The notes under the pieces: generated by a model | Database searches by the model: none | What the model was told of the DNA's origin: nothing | What the model saw: the letters and a program-made list of their open reading frames with translations, nothing else | Shown here: positions 23,309-35,157 of the stretch, one piece after another | How the letters are laid out: each line of letters opens with the position of its first letter | How positions within the stretch are numbered: the stretch's first letter is position 1 | Assembly: GCA_001510575.1 (NCBI GenBank) | Contig: LNGK01000007.1 | Span: forward strand, 1,234,151 to 1,298,150 | Reading direction: 5' to 3' | DNA: 64,000 nucleotides | Source of the DNA: Knoxdaviesia capensis | Taxonomy: Eukaryota; Ascomycota; Sordariomycetes; Microascales; Gondwanamycetaceae | Made by a program: the position numbers and the translations under genes

Positions 23309-26300
23309 CTACTGTTCAGTCCAGTTCACTTGCTCCAGAATGGGCCCCTTACTGGGGTGAGTAAAGGTTATCCGGAGGCGTAGACGTAGAGGCTAGAAGA
23401 GGAGGAGAGAGATGGACATTAGCAAATCGCAATGATGGTGGGGAAAGAAATAAAAACACGGGGTTACATACTCCCTTGCATCCGGCAACGCGCATCATCT
23501 GAGTGGCTTCACCGCCAGGACCAAGCTCACTACCAGAGATGGCCAACAATTGAAGTTTCTGCGTTTTGGGAACCGCAGCCTGGAGACCAACGTTTGAAAG
23601 AGTTGCCGACGACGAAGTGTTCCGAAACCGCGCAGTCGCTTGAATCATGCCTTCGGCGTTGCGCTGCACTTGGAAAGTCAAAAGGAGGTCGTTATTGTTG
23701 TAACACGCGATTCCATCCAATGCCACAGGCGCAGTGGCAGATGGCGTGGGCGCGGCTGGAGGGGCGTGAGGCAATTGTTGGGGTGGCGTGCCCATGGACG
23801 CGAGGCCGCCCATGGGAGAGGGCGTTGCTGCTGGGGAAGGGTCGGCGGAAAAGAGATCCATGATTGAGGCAACGTTGGAAGAGACCGGAGCCGAGGCGGC
23901 TGGCGATGCAGAAACAGTTGCTGAGCTACCGCCGAGGATGTCAGCAAGCAGATCTGTGTTCGATGCTCCCCCGACCGCCTGACCAGGTCCTGGGGTTGAT
24001 GACTGAGATGGCGCTGACGGGTCCATGAGGTCAAACAGCAGATCCTGCTCAGATTGCTTGATAACCTTTGATTTGCGGTTAGACGCCTTGGATGTTGACT
24101 TCTTCAATGACGCGGCACCGAGAACCCGAGACTCTTCCTTGATTTGAGGAGCTGGCATCTTCTCAAGCACACCTAAGCGGATGTCGTTGTATGAGAAAAG
24201 GTTTCCATACTCCACAGCTCGCTGCTGAACCTCCACGTCCAAACTCGTTTGGTGCTGCTGGAGCAAGCGCCGCACCCGCTCAATCTGGGCCGGATCTGAG
24301 AGTCGGGTGGTAAGCTTGACCAGTGCAGTAACAATGTATTGAGTTGTGACTTGGCTGGCATAGCTGCTGTTTAGAATGGAGAAGAACAAGTCAACGATTT
24401 CGTACTCCTTGACTTCTTGAACTAGCTCCTCCTCTTCATACTGTCCACCACGCAGCAGAGCATCTCCATATTCTCCAATGCACCAGGCGCCTGCCTGCGT
24501 GAGACTCTCTTGGGTGATATCCTTCTTCAGGCTGATGTACAGCTTCTGAACAGCATATGTTTGCAAGGTGGGGGTGGTGGCAATCAGGCGGACAAATGAT
24601 GAGAGAATCGGCTCCTTGACATAGTTTCCGGCCAACGTAAGGACACGAAGCATGGTATCAACGTGCCAGCGCTTATTCGGAGCAAACTTGTCGGCGGCAA
24701 TACCAATTTGGCTTGTCATGGTCGTTTTGAACTCATTATCGGCGACCTCTAGGAATGCGAGCAGTTCTCGGATCAGAACGCGGACATTGCTTTCGTTGAT
24801 GAGCGTGAAACTGAGATCGAGGGCGCGCCGTCTTATGCTGATATCGGGATCTCGGAGACATTCCAGGATGGTATTCCGGTGTCGTTGCACGGCGTTAGGT
24901 TCCAGCGCAACCACCTTGATCAAAGTGTTCAAAGCCACATATCGGATGTTGTTATCGCGGTTGGACAGGAACTTTCCTAGTATATTGACCCCGAGGACTC
25001 TTAGACCAGAGTCGGCTTCAATATCCAGAATGGTTTGAACGGCCTCGTATAGAATGGAGTTACCGACGTTCTTGGAAGAGTCGGTATTGGTGGCGACCTG
25101 GGCAAGAATGTCGTTAATCTGCTCACTGGTGGCAGCATCTCCAACAGCGAGGACGCGAAGCAGGCGGAGGAGCTTGACCTGCAAGAAGGGATCGGCGATT
25201 CCCATGACATCGTGTTCAGGAGAGAAGCCTGACGAGGCAAGAGCCTTCAGGGTTTTGACGAGAAGAGGAACGAACTCGCGGAACTTGTCAACGATGCCAT
25301 CCTCGCCTCCTTCCTCCTCGTCAGCTTCACAGAGACCGATGACAAGCGTCAATCCACAGAGAAGGACACCATGATTGCGGTCCGAGAGAAGATGCGACGC
25401 CTTCTCTGTGAAATGCTCTTGGAGATCGGGGACCTTGCGACAGATGCGCATGGCACATAGCGCTGCCTTTCTTCGAATATAGTGGTTCGACGTGGTGATG
25501 AGGTTTTCGATATCGGGGAAGAGGTCTCGAGACATTTCAACGGAAGCAATGTTGCCGAGAGTGCAAAGGGCGAGGCTGACGACATATTGGTTGGAGTGGG
25601 AGAGGTCACTGTTGGGAGAGATTACATGTTAGCTTATTCTCCATATCTCTCCCCAGAAAAGTGTGAGGAACACAATGAATTGGCGATAGGAACGGCGCGG
25701 TACTTTTTGAGTGAGTTGGTGACAAGAGTTAGAACTTCTTGGTTTTCATCGAGAAGGAGACTGGTGGCCAGATGACCCAGTCTCTTATCTGCGAATCGCG
25801 GCGATGCAAGTAGTTTCAGACATTCGATTTGGCCGAAGTGGGTTCGTTCGCCGAGAGTGAAGAGATATAGGAGCTTCGCAACATTGTTTCGCCTGAGAAA
25901 TCACAACCCCCCTATCTGTTAGCCGTCTGAATCCCCATGGGGCAGTCTGCCGAAGAGCCTGCAGAGTCGCGTCATCCTGGGATATCTCTACGCTGAGGCG
26001 CAGGGTACATCGGAGATTCTTAGAGTCCGGTGTGGACAAAACTCACCGAACATGGTGATCACCGCTCTCCTCGCGGAAACTGGCCCGGATAGCAGCGCTT
26101 TCCTTTTGGATGACGGCTCTCTCATCGGCAATGGTTTTGGCGGCTCTGACGTTCCGAATGAATTGTTTCACTAGAGCAATGTTAGGGTACAACGCACACT
26201 ACCGGGGACAGAGGCTATGTCACGGAAGGGAGAGCCGTGATATCATGTGGGCAGGCCAAATGGGAGGGGAGGGGAGGCTGTCGTCTGGTGGAAAGGCAGC

Positions 26301-26324
26301 GTTTGGTCACATACAGGAGGACAT
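23309..26324 (-). CDS. APL4: AP-1 clathrin adaptor gamma subunit
   Basis: Large subunit of the AP-1 adaptor, which links clathrin to cargo at the trans-Golgi network and endosomes. Five exons: 26324-26315, 26170-26047, 25892-25704, 25608-23472 and 23392-23309, 847 residues. The first exon holds only ten coding bases (ATGTCCTCCT), joining to give MSSLKQFIRNVRAAKTIADE. The trunk is an armadillo-type helical solenoid (RRNNVAKLLYLFTLGERTHF, DPDISIRRRALDLSFTLI). A Pro/Ala/Ser hinge follows (about residues 610-720) containing DLLFDL and DLLADILGG, clathrin-box-like motifs. The gamma ear follows, and the small last exon supplies the final strand, ending ILEQVNWTEQ. Reading past the last intron donor gives a false C terminus in the open frame. 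Confidence 0.96.
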
Positions 26325-27238
26325 CTTGAAGATTGGATGTGATTGTGTGCTGGTTGAAGGATAAGGGGAAGAAAGAAGATGCCCAACCCCAAAGGACAAC
26401 TTGGTTCTGGCAATGCACTGAAATGATGCTGCTTTCAAGTTGCTGTATAGTGCACGCTGCTTCTTCAGAAATTGATCTGGAAAGTTTCAGAACAGGTTAC
26501 CTTTTGTATAATAGGGAGAACTTCCTAGCCCAGCCAAATGTGGGGTGCAACCAGTTATAACAAGCTTTTGTCTCCACCAATAAGTGAGCCTGGCCACATA
26601 CTTAGGTAATAAATCCCCTCCCCATATATTAAGCTGATTTCAATAATAAGAGGAAAATAATGCTAGCACCCTCGTTATCTAACTTGAAGCTATATATACT
26701 GAAGCTATATTCCATTCCCGAGACAAAGTATTTAGTTTAATTAAATAGGAGGGGATAGCAGTACCTCTATTTAGTCACAATACATGCTTTTGCCCCTCCA
26801 ATGATCATATGTTAAGTTCAGGTCACCTAGGCCCTAGGCAGCAGGGTAGCTCTTCTTTCTAGAATATCGGAAGAGGATACTTTAGGAGGTATATTTCATT
26901 AGGCATGACATAACAAGGAAGAGGGAGAAAGCAAGACACATTAAAGGTTGGAAATATAAGAGGGAACCCCGAATTCCATCTTGCTAGATGGCGCTGTTAA
27001 CTAAACCATATTGTAACACTACCTGAGGTGGGTTTTGGTTTTGCAAGTGAAGATAACATAAGATATAAAAAGCAAAATAAAAACATCTGAAGTCATACTG
27101 TCCATTAACCCGCCAGGAATGACCAGTTCAGTTATCCCAATCACCAGCTTGCATGAGGAATCAGTAGTGGCGCAACCCTGAGTAGAACACCAGCCATATT
27201 GAAACCAAGATCTGAGCCGGAGGGAGAATTCCAATATC
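26325..27238. other. Intergenic region calmodulin 3' / APL4 promoter
   Basis: Both flanking genes are on the minus strand. It holds the APL4 promoter and the calmodulin 3' untranslated region. No gene is seen. Confidence 0.65.
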
Positions 27239-28405
27239 TTATTTCTGCATCATCAGCTGAACAAACTCGTTGTCTGTCAAGAGAGTCAAGGCGGCTTGTT
27301 AGCTCTAGATCATGCAAATGCTTCAAACCCAATTTTGATACACAGAGAAAAAATACACTTACAATCAATGCGACCGTCTCCGTCCTGATCAGCCTCCCGG
27401 ATCATCTCGTCAACCTCTTCGTCGCTGAGCTTCTCACCAATGGAAGTCATGACATGGCGCAGCTCGGCAGCGGAGATAAAGCCGTTGTTATCGCGGTCAA
27501 AGACCTTAAACGCCTCACGGATCTCCTCCTCCGAGTCGGTATCTCTCATCTTACGAGCCATCATGGTGAGGAATTCTGGATGGTGGAAGAAGGGGAGTGA
27601 TGTTAACGAGGGATCCAGCTCTTTTTTTTCCCTTTGAGAATGAATCTACACGCGCTGCGCTACAGACACAGGTTATAACATACCAGGGAAATCAATCGTG
27701 CCATTGTTGTCTGCATCAACCTCGTTAATCATGTCCTGGAGCTCAGACTCTGAAGGGTTTTGCCCCAGAGAGCGCATGACTGTGCCAAGTTCCTTGGTAG
27801 TAATTTGTCCTAGAGATAGGCCATAGAGTTTAGTATATATGCCAGTTTGGGCATGTATTCGATGGATGTTGAGGATGGAGTGTTGCACTGGAGAAGGATA
27901 GAGGGGTCGACCATCTAAGACTTCAAGGCGCATTTCAAGCAACGAGAAACACGAGAGAGGGGAGGCACAAAGACGAGTTGATGAGTGGTTGAGAAATGGG
28001 AAGTACACTGACCATCGCCATCCTTGTCCTAAAATAACGAAAAGAAGAAAAAAGTTAATATTAATTTTGACTTTGGTAGAGAGTCGAGTCAAGGACAATA
28101 ATGGCCACAAAGATGATGGGGGCTGGCCGCCTCATGATATATTTATGTCACCGAGCTCGCTAGCAAGCCAAGGGGGCCGGGCGCCGGAGCGACTGAGAAG
28201 ACTTACAAAGAGGGAGAAAGCCTCCTTGAACTCGGAAACCTGCTCTTCGGTAAGGGTATCGGCCTGTATGATAATTGCGCGTAAGTCCATGTTCTGGGAT
28301 GCCTGTTCACGAGAGTTTGTTGGGGGATTGAGTCCGGAAGACCAACGCCCCCCTCCATGTACTGAATGGCGGGGCAGGGACGACGAAAAAGGAAAGACGC
28401 ACCAT
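27239..28405 (-). CDS. CMD1: Calmodulin
   Basis: Ca2+ sensor of 149 residues with four EF hands, regulating calcineurin, CaM kinases and cytoskeletal targets. Six exons: 28405-28403 (only the ATG), 28263-28207, 28028-28013 (16 nt), 27809-27684, 27575-27363 and 27273-27239. The joined protein begins MADTLTEEQVSEFKEAFSLF. EF loops include DKDGDGQITTKE, DADNNGTIDFPE, DRDNNGFISAAE and DQDGDGRIDYNE, all with intact calcium ligands. The end NEFVQLMMQK is diagnostic. The 3-nt first coding exon and the 16-nt third exon make automatic prediction fragile. Identity is certain. Confidence 0.98.
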
Positions 28406-29339
28406 CGTGAAGAAATATGCTTGAAGTCGGGGGGAGGGAATGAGATGAGAAAATCTTGATCAAATGAGCAATGTCACGTAGAGAAGATGGGAATTCGTAA
28501 ACCACTGAATTGGCAGCGCGCTTTTGAGGTGCTCGATAGTTTTTGCAGGAGGAGCAAGTTTGCGGTGGAAGGAAGAGGGCTTCCAAAATGTCCCAAGTTG
28601 GAGGGAAATGGAGAACTCTGGCGGGGGTCTTAGTGGTGCATGGAAATAATATGGTACATGGAAGGGGGAGAACCAGCCGCACGAGGAAACTAGGGGATAT
28701 GCAACAAACGGGGTTCGAATTTGCGCTGAAACGGAGGACAATGAAATGACTGTGTCCGTACTGTACGGCCAAAGTCACTGTACGCAGCAGCTTTCCTGCT
28801 GGTACTTGAGTTACAAATGCGTAAGCTGCCCTTTTTTTTAATCGTGACACCTGGTGCCATCCGCCAAAAAAAAAAACGGACTGGTGGCACTCTCTCACTA
28901 AAATGTCCAAAGCTTGTCCTTCCTCGAAAGACATCGAACAAACACAATTGCATCAACTCTGTTACCCAAAGCGATCAAGATATTACCTTGCCATTAAACC
29001 TCCTTCACGCCATATACCAGTCGATTTTTTCCTTCCATATTTTGCCTTCAGCCAACACCAACCAATCGCCAACTCTGCTCTCCCTTTTCCAAACACACAC
29101 CAGCACACATCCCGTCATCGCATGCGCATACATACAAATCAGATCTTCAGAGCTTGATCCATCGTGACATCAGCTCGCACAGCATTTTGGTACCGTCCAT
29201 GCGACGGAACCTCTCCAGGTCCCCGCTTGGGATCTACGCGCTGTCCATTTTACGGTTTTGACTTATCTAATTGTATACTTCTCTTACGCGACTTGTACAC
29301 CATTCCCCTAACCTGCGTCCTTCTCCGTGCCTGTCTATC
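28406..29339. other. Divergent intergenic region calmodulin / TLG2
   Basis: Shared upstream region of calmodulin (leftward) and TLG2 (rightward). It includes a near-palindromic gtccgtactgtacggcc at about 28754-28770. No gene is seen. Confidence 0.6.
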
Positions 29340-30677
29340 ATGTGGCGCGATCGGACAAATCTGTGAGTTTCATTCAAGGAAATCCACCTATATGTACTGG
29401 CTGCTCACAGGCTTATCTGGATTCTCCCATCAGGTACATTTCATATCGCCAGTCCTATGGGCATCATCCTACGAAGCGCAACCGATATGCGCAGGACGCT
29501 TATGGCGGCCGTTCCAGTCCACTCCTCGATAATTTTCCCGCATCTAGCGCCGGGTTTGACGACCACCGTGGGCTTTTGTCCGACGGCGCTTTCGAAGATG
29601 ATGGAGACGCCGTGATAGAAATGGACAGACTACCTCCACGGTGGGCTGACATTTCTGACGAGATCACCGACATTCTTTCCACAATTGCTCGACAGGGCCA
29701 AACTTTAGAAAAGCTACACCAGAAGCATGTTCTACCGGGCTTCAACGATGACGATGACAAGCGCGGCCAGGAGCGAGAAATCGAGCGGTTGACACAGGAT
29801 ATCACACGTGGGTTTCATGATTGCCACCGCTGTATCCAGAGGATCGATCGTATGGTCAAAGACGCGAAACAGTCGGGATCGATCACGAGTGCCGAGGAGA
29901 CCGTTGCAAAGAACATTCAAATATCCTTGGCTGGCCGTGTCCAAGATGCCAGTGCCAATTTCCGCAAGAAGCAGAGCGCGTACTTGAAGAGTAAGCTTTC
30001 CGATGCTCGTACGTATCTGAGGGGGGCAGTGTACTAACATTTATATTTTGCTAGAGCTTCGAGGCATGAATGGCCCGGCCGGTGTATCCGGCCTTGGCGA
30101 GCGGTCGTCGACACCCCAGCCATCAACGGCATACACGGATCCATCGATTATTGAGTCTGATGCCGATAAATCTTACTCACAATCAGCATTGCAGGGCCTT
30201 TCGAAACAGAAGTTCGCAACTGCAAACGATACAGTCATAGCTCAAAGAGAGCGTGAGATCGAAGATATCGCCCAGGGAATCATCGAACTTTCAGATCTTT
30301 TCCGAGATTTGCAATCTATGGTCATTGACCAGGGCACTCTTCTTGACCGCATTGACTACAACATCGAACGTATGACAACCGATGTCAAAGAAGCCGACAA
30401 GGAGCTCGTGGTGGCGTCCGGATACCAGAAGAAAACCATGAAGCGAAAGATCATATTTTTGCTTATTCTTATAGTGGTTGGCTTATTCATTGTCTTGATG
30501 ATTAAACCAAAGAAAGGCTCTTCGGGCCCGCCGCCGCCAGCTCCGGCCGCGGATCCGCTAGCTGCTGCAAAGCGCTCCGCTGGAGCCCCGGCCTCAGTCG
30601 GAAGATCCCCCAATTTCAATAGAAACGAGGAACTCCAACTGAGGAATATTTTTCCTTTCATTGAAATGAAATATTAA
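29340..30677 (+). CDS. TLG2: t-SNARE Tlg2 / syntaxin-16 type
   Basis: Qa-SNARE of the trans-Golgi network and endosomes. Three exons: 29340-29362, 29434-29990 and 30055-30677, 400 residues. The first exon gives MWRDRTNL, joined to YISYRQSYGHHP, the family N-terminal peptide (Vps45-binding in orthologues). The Habc region spans about residues 70-190 (LPPRWADISDEITDILSTI). The SNARE motif is near residues 245-310 (REREIEDIAQGIIELSDLF) with the zero-layer Gln in VIDQGTLLDRID. One transmembrane segment follows (IIFLLILIVVGLFIVLMI), then an unusually long lumenal tail of about 60 residues rich in Pro and Ala. Yeast Tlg2 also has such a tail. Confidence 0.95.
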
Positions 30678-31277
30678 TGCATCATGACCTCCCCAATTCC
30701 CCGCCTATGGCGGGAATGGACGGCTGTACAAGAAGTGGTACTTCCTCGTTGAAGCCTGTCGGGGAATTTTCCTTTTCTCTTTACATACAAGATAGACCCG
30801 ATTTTGGATATCAGTGGCTATGTTTCGGCGACGGTTCTGTAGTTTTACCACGGTGGCTCTGCTATTTTTCTTTGGAAATTCTCTTTGGTCCTTTTTTCTA
30901 TCATGTACATGGACCCGAGCTTGTAGGAATGCGCGGTATATATTAGAGGGCGACGATGGCGCGCATAAAGCCACCGACATAGGTACATAATATGTAGGGG
31001 TTTATTGAAATGATCTTTTATCATTATTTACGCGTCTAAAATAGATGCAAATGTTCTATGTGACGGCCATACAGATGGGAGGAACAGGCGAATATATGTC
31101 TATCTCACCTTCAAACGCGAAACATGAAATTAAATGTACAGGAGAAACCGAAAGTTTACAGATTGGGTATATAAGAGAGAAAAGGATGTACAGCGGACTG
31201 GCATCAACGGCGTGCCAGACCATAATATACAATGGAATAGATGAAAGGGGGGAAACACCTGAGGCCAGCATCACGAC
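30678..31277. other. Convergent intergenic region
   Basis: 3' regions of TLG2 and the next minus-strand gene. No gene is seen. Confidence 0.65.
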
Positions 31278-33677
31278 TCACCAGTAGTCGGGATTGTGCT
31301 GACTGGAGTGCGTCTCCAAGACGAGCCGCTGCAATTCAGAAAGTGGCGGGAGAAGTTCTGAGCCCCACGCGCGATCGCAAGCAGTTTTAAGCCAGCGTAT
31401 GTCTTCCATTGATGTTCTCGAAGCTTCCGAGAAGACATCCAGAGCCGATTGGCGCGCGTACGGTCGTGACTTCACGGTGCTGGGTTGCTGTATCAGCCGG
31501 CCCAGTTCAGCAATAGCCGTTTGACGAACGAAATTCGAGCTGACTGGAACCCCCTTGTCATGCAACAACCGGACAAAGTAGATGCCCGATGCGGGCCCAA
31601 ATTCCTCGGTATAGTCACTTGGCGTTGAGTGGGCCAAAGGTGCTAGGGCATTTGACACAAGTCTGGGTCCAGAAAAGGAGTACATGAAGCCCCAGCAAAC
31701 AAGTTGCCCAACGAGATCGTCGTTGAAGACCAGCGAAACAGGATCGGGTATATTAGAGGGAACCCTGGATTCCACAACAGAAACTAACGTGTCCTTCGAG
31801 GCCGATGTGATTTTGTCCCAAGAATGAATCAATGATCGCGTATCGCCGGAAACCGTTTGGATGGATCGAGTCTGATAGAGACCGGCAATCTCCAAGCACA
31901 GCGAATGTGCTTCGGCCAAACGGCGACTCTTCCCAAGCTTCTGAATAATCTTTCTCCAGAGTTCAGACGGAACAGGGACTTGTGCCTCAGTGGCTCTTCG
32001 ACAAACAGAGAGAGAGGCATCTATAGGCAATCTTCGGTTGGGTGTGTCGTGTTCGGGGAAATCCCAGTTGAGTGCGGTCATGAAGAACAGATTGTACACA
32101 GATTTAGACAAGGAAATTCCCATTGCTGTCATATCGTCCATAATCTTGATGGCCTGGTTTCTTTTTCCGGTGGTGATACATTTGACCAGAAGACTGCGAC
32201 ACAGTTTGGATGATGACCTGTGGTCGAGGGCACATTGGACAGCGATAAATAGACGGAACTTTTCCCACTCCGAGGACTGAAGACTTTCAAGCGTGATTGC
32301 TCGCACCACGTCGAGATCGTCAAAGACGTCCGGGTGAACGTCGCAGGCCAGAAGGCTGGATAGTTCCGTATCCATGGACCGCCTTGCAAAATACGCGACA
32401 ATCTGTGCAAAGTTGGAACGGCCTGTCTTGATTCCCAGCTTTTCTAACTGAATGATTCGGGAAGCAACTGCATGTGCACTGCTTTCTCGCAGGGCGATTG
32501 CCTGCATGGATAGAGGCCCAACTTGTCGAAGTCCAAATCGATGGGCAATGATGATAGAAAAGTCGAGAGGTGCCCAGTCACTCGCAAACCACCGTGCACT
32601 TAAACCATCGCTCCATAGTCGTCCTGGGGGATGACCTTGGCGAGATTTGAGGAGATGAGAAAGAATTGAATATGAGCTTGGAATGCGTCCCCCTGACGTC
32701 GAGGTCACGGTATTGCGCGGTTGTGCAACATCCTGAGTTTCGCGACGATGATGAATTATTCGGGACACAGCTTGCTTCAGAGGAAAGTCTCCATTCCGCA
32801 GGAAGACGTTTCGCCATTCACTGGCCAGCCTGTCTTCCCCACAAGCCTGGATCAAAGGAGTGATCACATCGTAAATATCTCGGAAGTTGCTGGACACGTA
32901 CATCGACTGGAGCGTGGCCTGGCAGGTGGGGTTTTGATCGAGAATGAATTGCTTGAGGACGGCAACAAACGCATCTATCGTCAGATAAGAGGTGGGTGCT
33001 AGGCGAATATGCCAGCGAAATGCGCGGTCAAATTCTTGGTGCTGAAGACAGAATGAGAGAATGGACTGGTAAAGCCCAGGAATGGGCTGGCCAGACGAAT
33101 GCTGAAGGAGGGCGGAGTAGGCCAAAAGATCGTCGAGTGCCTGGTCGCTGGATGCAATCCCTCGGGCCAATGAATCCCAGAACAAGATGGGAAAGTGCCC
33201 TGTCACTGGAAGAATAGGACGGCGTTGGCTAAGAAGGTCCCAGACCTCAAAGGCCGCGCTTCTCCGACCGGACCTTTGAGCGCCTTCAAGTAAGCACGAC
33301 CAGAGGCCTAAGTCGGACCGAAATTCAGGATTATCGACAAGAAGATCTCGGTTTCCGATGCTTGTCTCGGCTCGCAATTTGATCGGGTCTTCAAGGAGTT
33401 TGGACCACCTCCCATGGGGATGATTTGAGGGCGCTGTTTCTGGAGAAGGGTGGTACTTGGCGGGAGGATACTGAGAGCGAACAGCTTCGGCATGGATGGT
33501 TCGGAGCGGAATAATTGAAGAGCTCTTCCATCCTGCCGTGGGGCAAGGAAAGCCACCACGGCGGATGATCTGGATCTGTGATATAGAGCAACGAGAGTGA
33601 AGTTGACGCCTGGGCAATGATGGTTGATAGAGGACCATGGACACCCCACGGCTAGAGTTCCACCGGCGAGGTGTCAT
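31278..33677 (-). CDS. Large helical protein, probably mitochondrial, PPR-like
   Basis: Single exon, 799 residues, starting at a true ATG (33677). The N terminus (MTPRRWNSSRGVSMVLYQPS and on to about residue 45) is rich in Arg, Ser and hydrophobic residues with no acidic residue, as in a mitochondrial presequence. The rest is repetitive alpha-helix without membrane spans. Segments such as VASRIIQLEKLGIKTGRSNF and IKIMDDMTAMGISLSKSVYN have the helix-turn-helix rhythm and 'MG-I' turn of pentatricopeptide repeats. I therefore infer an organelle RNA-processing or translation factor. These proteins diverge fast, so no specific orthologue can be named. It shares a short divergent promoter with the COX7a-like gene. 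Confidence 0.8.
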   Translation of the reverse strand: MTPRRWNSSRGVSMVLYQPSLPRRQLHSRCSISQIQIIRRGGFPCPTAGWKSSSIIPLRTIHAEAVRSQYPPAKYHPSPETAPSNHPHGRWSKLLEDPIKLRAETSIGNRDLLVDNPEFRSDLGLWSCLLEGAQRSGRRSAAFEVWDLLSQRRPILPVTGHFPILFWDSLARGIASSDQALDDLLAYSALLQHSSGQPIPGLYQSILSFCLQHQEFDRAFRWHIRLAPTSYLTIDAFVAVLKQFILDQNPTCQATLQSMYVSSNFRDIYDVITPLIQACGEDRLASEWRNVFLRNGDFPLKQAVSRIIHHRRETQDVAQPRNTVTSTSGGRIPSSYSILSHLLKSRQGHPPGRLWSDGLSARWFASDWAPLDFSIIIAHRFGLRQVGPLSMQAIALRESSAHAVASRIIQLEKLGIKTGRSNFAQIVAYFARRSMDTELSSLLACDVHPDVFDDLDVVRAITLESLQSSEWEKFRLFIAVQCALDHRSSSKLCRSLLVKCITTGKRNQAIKIMDDMTAMGISLSKSVYNLFFMTALNWDFPEHDTPNRRLPIDASLSVCRRATEAQVPVPSELWRKIIQKLGKSRRLAEAHSLCLEIAGLYQTRSIQTVSGDTRSLIHSWDKITSASKDTLVSVVESRVPSNIPDPVSLVFNDDLVGQLVCWGFMYSFSGPRLVSNALAPLAHSTPSDYTEEFGPASGIYFVRLLHDKGVPVSSNFVRQTAIAELGRLIQQPSTVKSRPYARQSALDVFSEASRTSMEDIRWLKTACDRAWGSELLPPLSELQRLVLETHSSQHNPDYW

Positions 33678-34121
33678 AGTTTGGTCGCCATTGAGACGTG
33701 AGTCAGATGAACCAACGACTGGGGACTATCGACACGATATGCCAGCTTCGAACATTGCGCGAGCTTGGTGAGTAATGCGTCGTCTAGAATCAACGAAGCT
33801 CCCATCGGCTGGAAATTGTTCTGTCCCTGATACATACATACCCTATCATGCCGAATTATTGGTCAAAAATTTGCTTATCGCTCAGACACAAACGCGTTTA
33901 TCGGCGCATGCACATTGGATGGCCTGATAAGACGACCATTTAGGCATTGCTTAGTCACTATCACTTAGTCATTCAGACGGGCCTATCATCGTTTGATGGA
34001 TGAAGTGGTATGACTTCAGTCAATGGCTTCATTTTCCAGCAAAACTCACCTTCCCACTCATATTTCGTTATTCGACAATCTCTCTCAAAATACTCAGCCC
34101 AGATACTACCAATCAATTACA
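33678..34121. promoter_or_regulatory. Short bidirectional promoter region
   Basis: 444 bp between two divergent genes, the mitochondrial-type helical protein and the COX7a-like subunit. It must contain both promoters. No TATA-like element is obvious. Confidence 0.5.
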
Positions 34122-34657
34122 ATGTCGTAAGTCTCGACAGTGCCTCTCTTCCTTTGAATCCCTAGAGAATAGCTGATCCACTCCCTTGCCGGACCGCAAG
34201 CCGCAATCGAAGTGTCCCAATTGCCAATGCGGGATTCAGGTAGAGCCACTTTCGTGCTGACCTTCAATTCTCTCAATCACAGTCTCGTCAACGCGAAGAA
34301 CAAGGTGCCGCAGCTGCAGCGCTTCTACCAGGCTGCCTACAAGCGTCACGTCCGCGTGTGGAACATCGTAAGCCCCGACTACCGCCGGCCTTTCTTTTCG
34401 GTACCGAACCCTCCGAAATTCGTTTACAAGCTAATCATCTTCCATTCTATGTCGCGCACAGAACCCTCGCAGCCCCTACATCATGACCCCCTACCTTATT
34501 CTGCTATGGGGAACCGCCGGTGGTATGTACAGCTCGGCCAATTCTTCTCGGCTTCTCAATGCGCCGTTCTAATGATATATTGCTCGTAATTATAGCTACC
34601 GTCTACGGCCTCACGCGCAAGGTCCTTGGCAAGAACAGCTTCTTCGGAGACGAGTAA
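34122..34657 (+). CDS. Cytochrome c oxidase subunit VIIa-like protein
   Basis: Small inner-membrane protein of 70 residues. Four exons: 34122-34126 (ATGTC), 34283-34367, 34462-34522 and 34596-34657. The joined sequence starts MSLVNAKNKVPQLQRFYQ, contains RSPYIMTPYLILLWGTAG, a single transmembrane segment (about residues 38-58), and ends VLGKNSFFGDE. Length, one central span and a basic N-terminal side fit the fungal COX7a family of complex IV. The longest simple open frame through this gene reads into introns and is misleading. The exact subunit name is inferred from the family pattern. Other small inner-membrane proteins of the respiratory chain are the alternative. Confidence 0.75.
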
Positions 34658-35157
34658 ATCAACCACAACCGGAGATGGAAGAACTGGAATAGTATCTAGG
34701 CAGGCGTTTGACCCTTCATGTGGCTTTAGAGCTTAGAAACCTGCGGGGCTGGTGAATTGGTACATCACGAAATCTGTAGACTATTACCAGAGAAGATAAA
34801 TACTTTTAACGGCTTTTCGGGGTTTCATCACCCACCAGTGATGTGACTTGACCTCACCCTGCTTGCATTTCGATGCACTCTGTACTCAATATGCACCGTT
34901 CACGTGTAGCTGAGCCTGTTTGAAAGACGAAAGATAAGAATTTTCGACACATAGCATGCAAGCACAAATTTGGTTGGGTAACGAACTTGGGGAATTAATA
35001 TGCCACTGCCTTTTTGCCTAACTTCGTAAGTAACCAGATAAAAAAGAAAATCCTTCCAATTGTGACACTGACAAAAAGTACGTCAGGTCACAATCCGACT
35101 TCAAAGATCAGCCAACACCCAGTACCGTACGCCGTTCATCGTCTATCCGTCATGGGA
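34658..35157. other. Convergent intergenic region COX7a-like / clathrin light chain
   Basis: 3' regions of two convergent genes. No gene is seen. Confidence 0.65.

Noticed and set aside
28700..28730. ggggttcgaattt resembling a tRNA T loop
   Set aside because: The T stem does not pair and no acceptor or anticodon arm is visible.
34435..34462. Similarity of ctatgtcgcgcac here to 58276-58288
   Set aside because: The match is about 13 nt and one copy is a splice acceptor region, so chance is likely.
34212..34589. 125-codon open frame over the COX7a-like gene
   Set aside because: It reads through introns. The spliced 70-residue protein explains the conserved segments.
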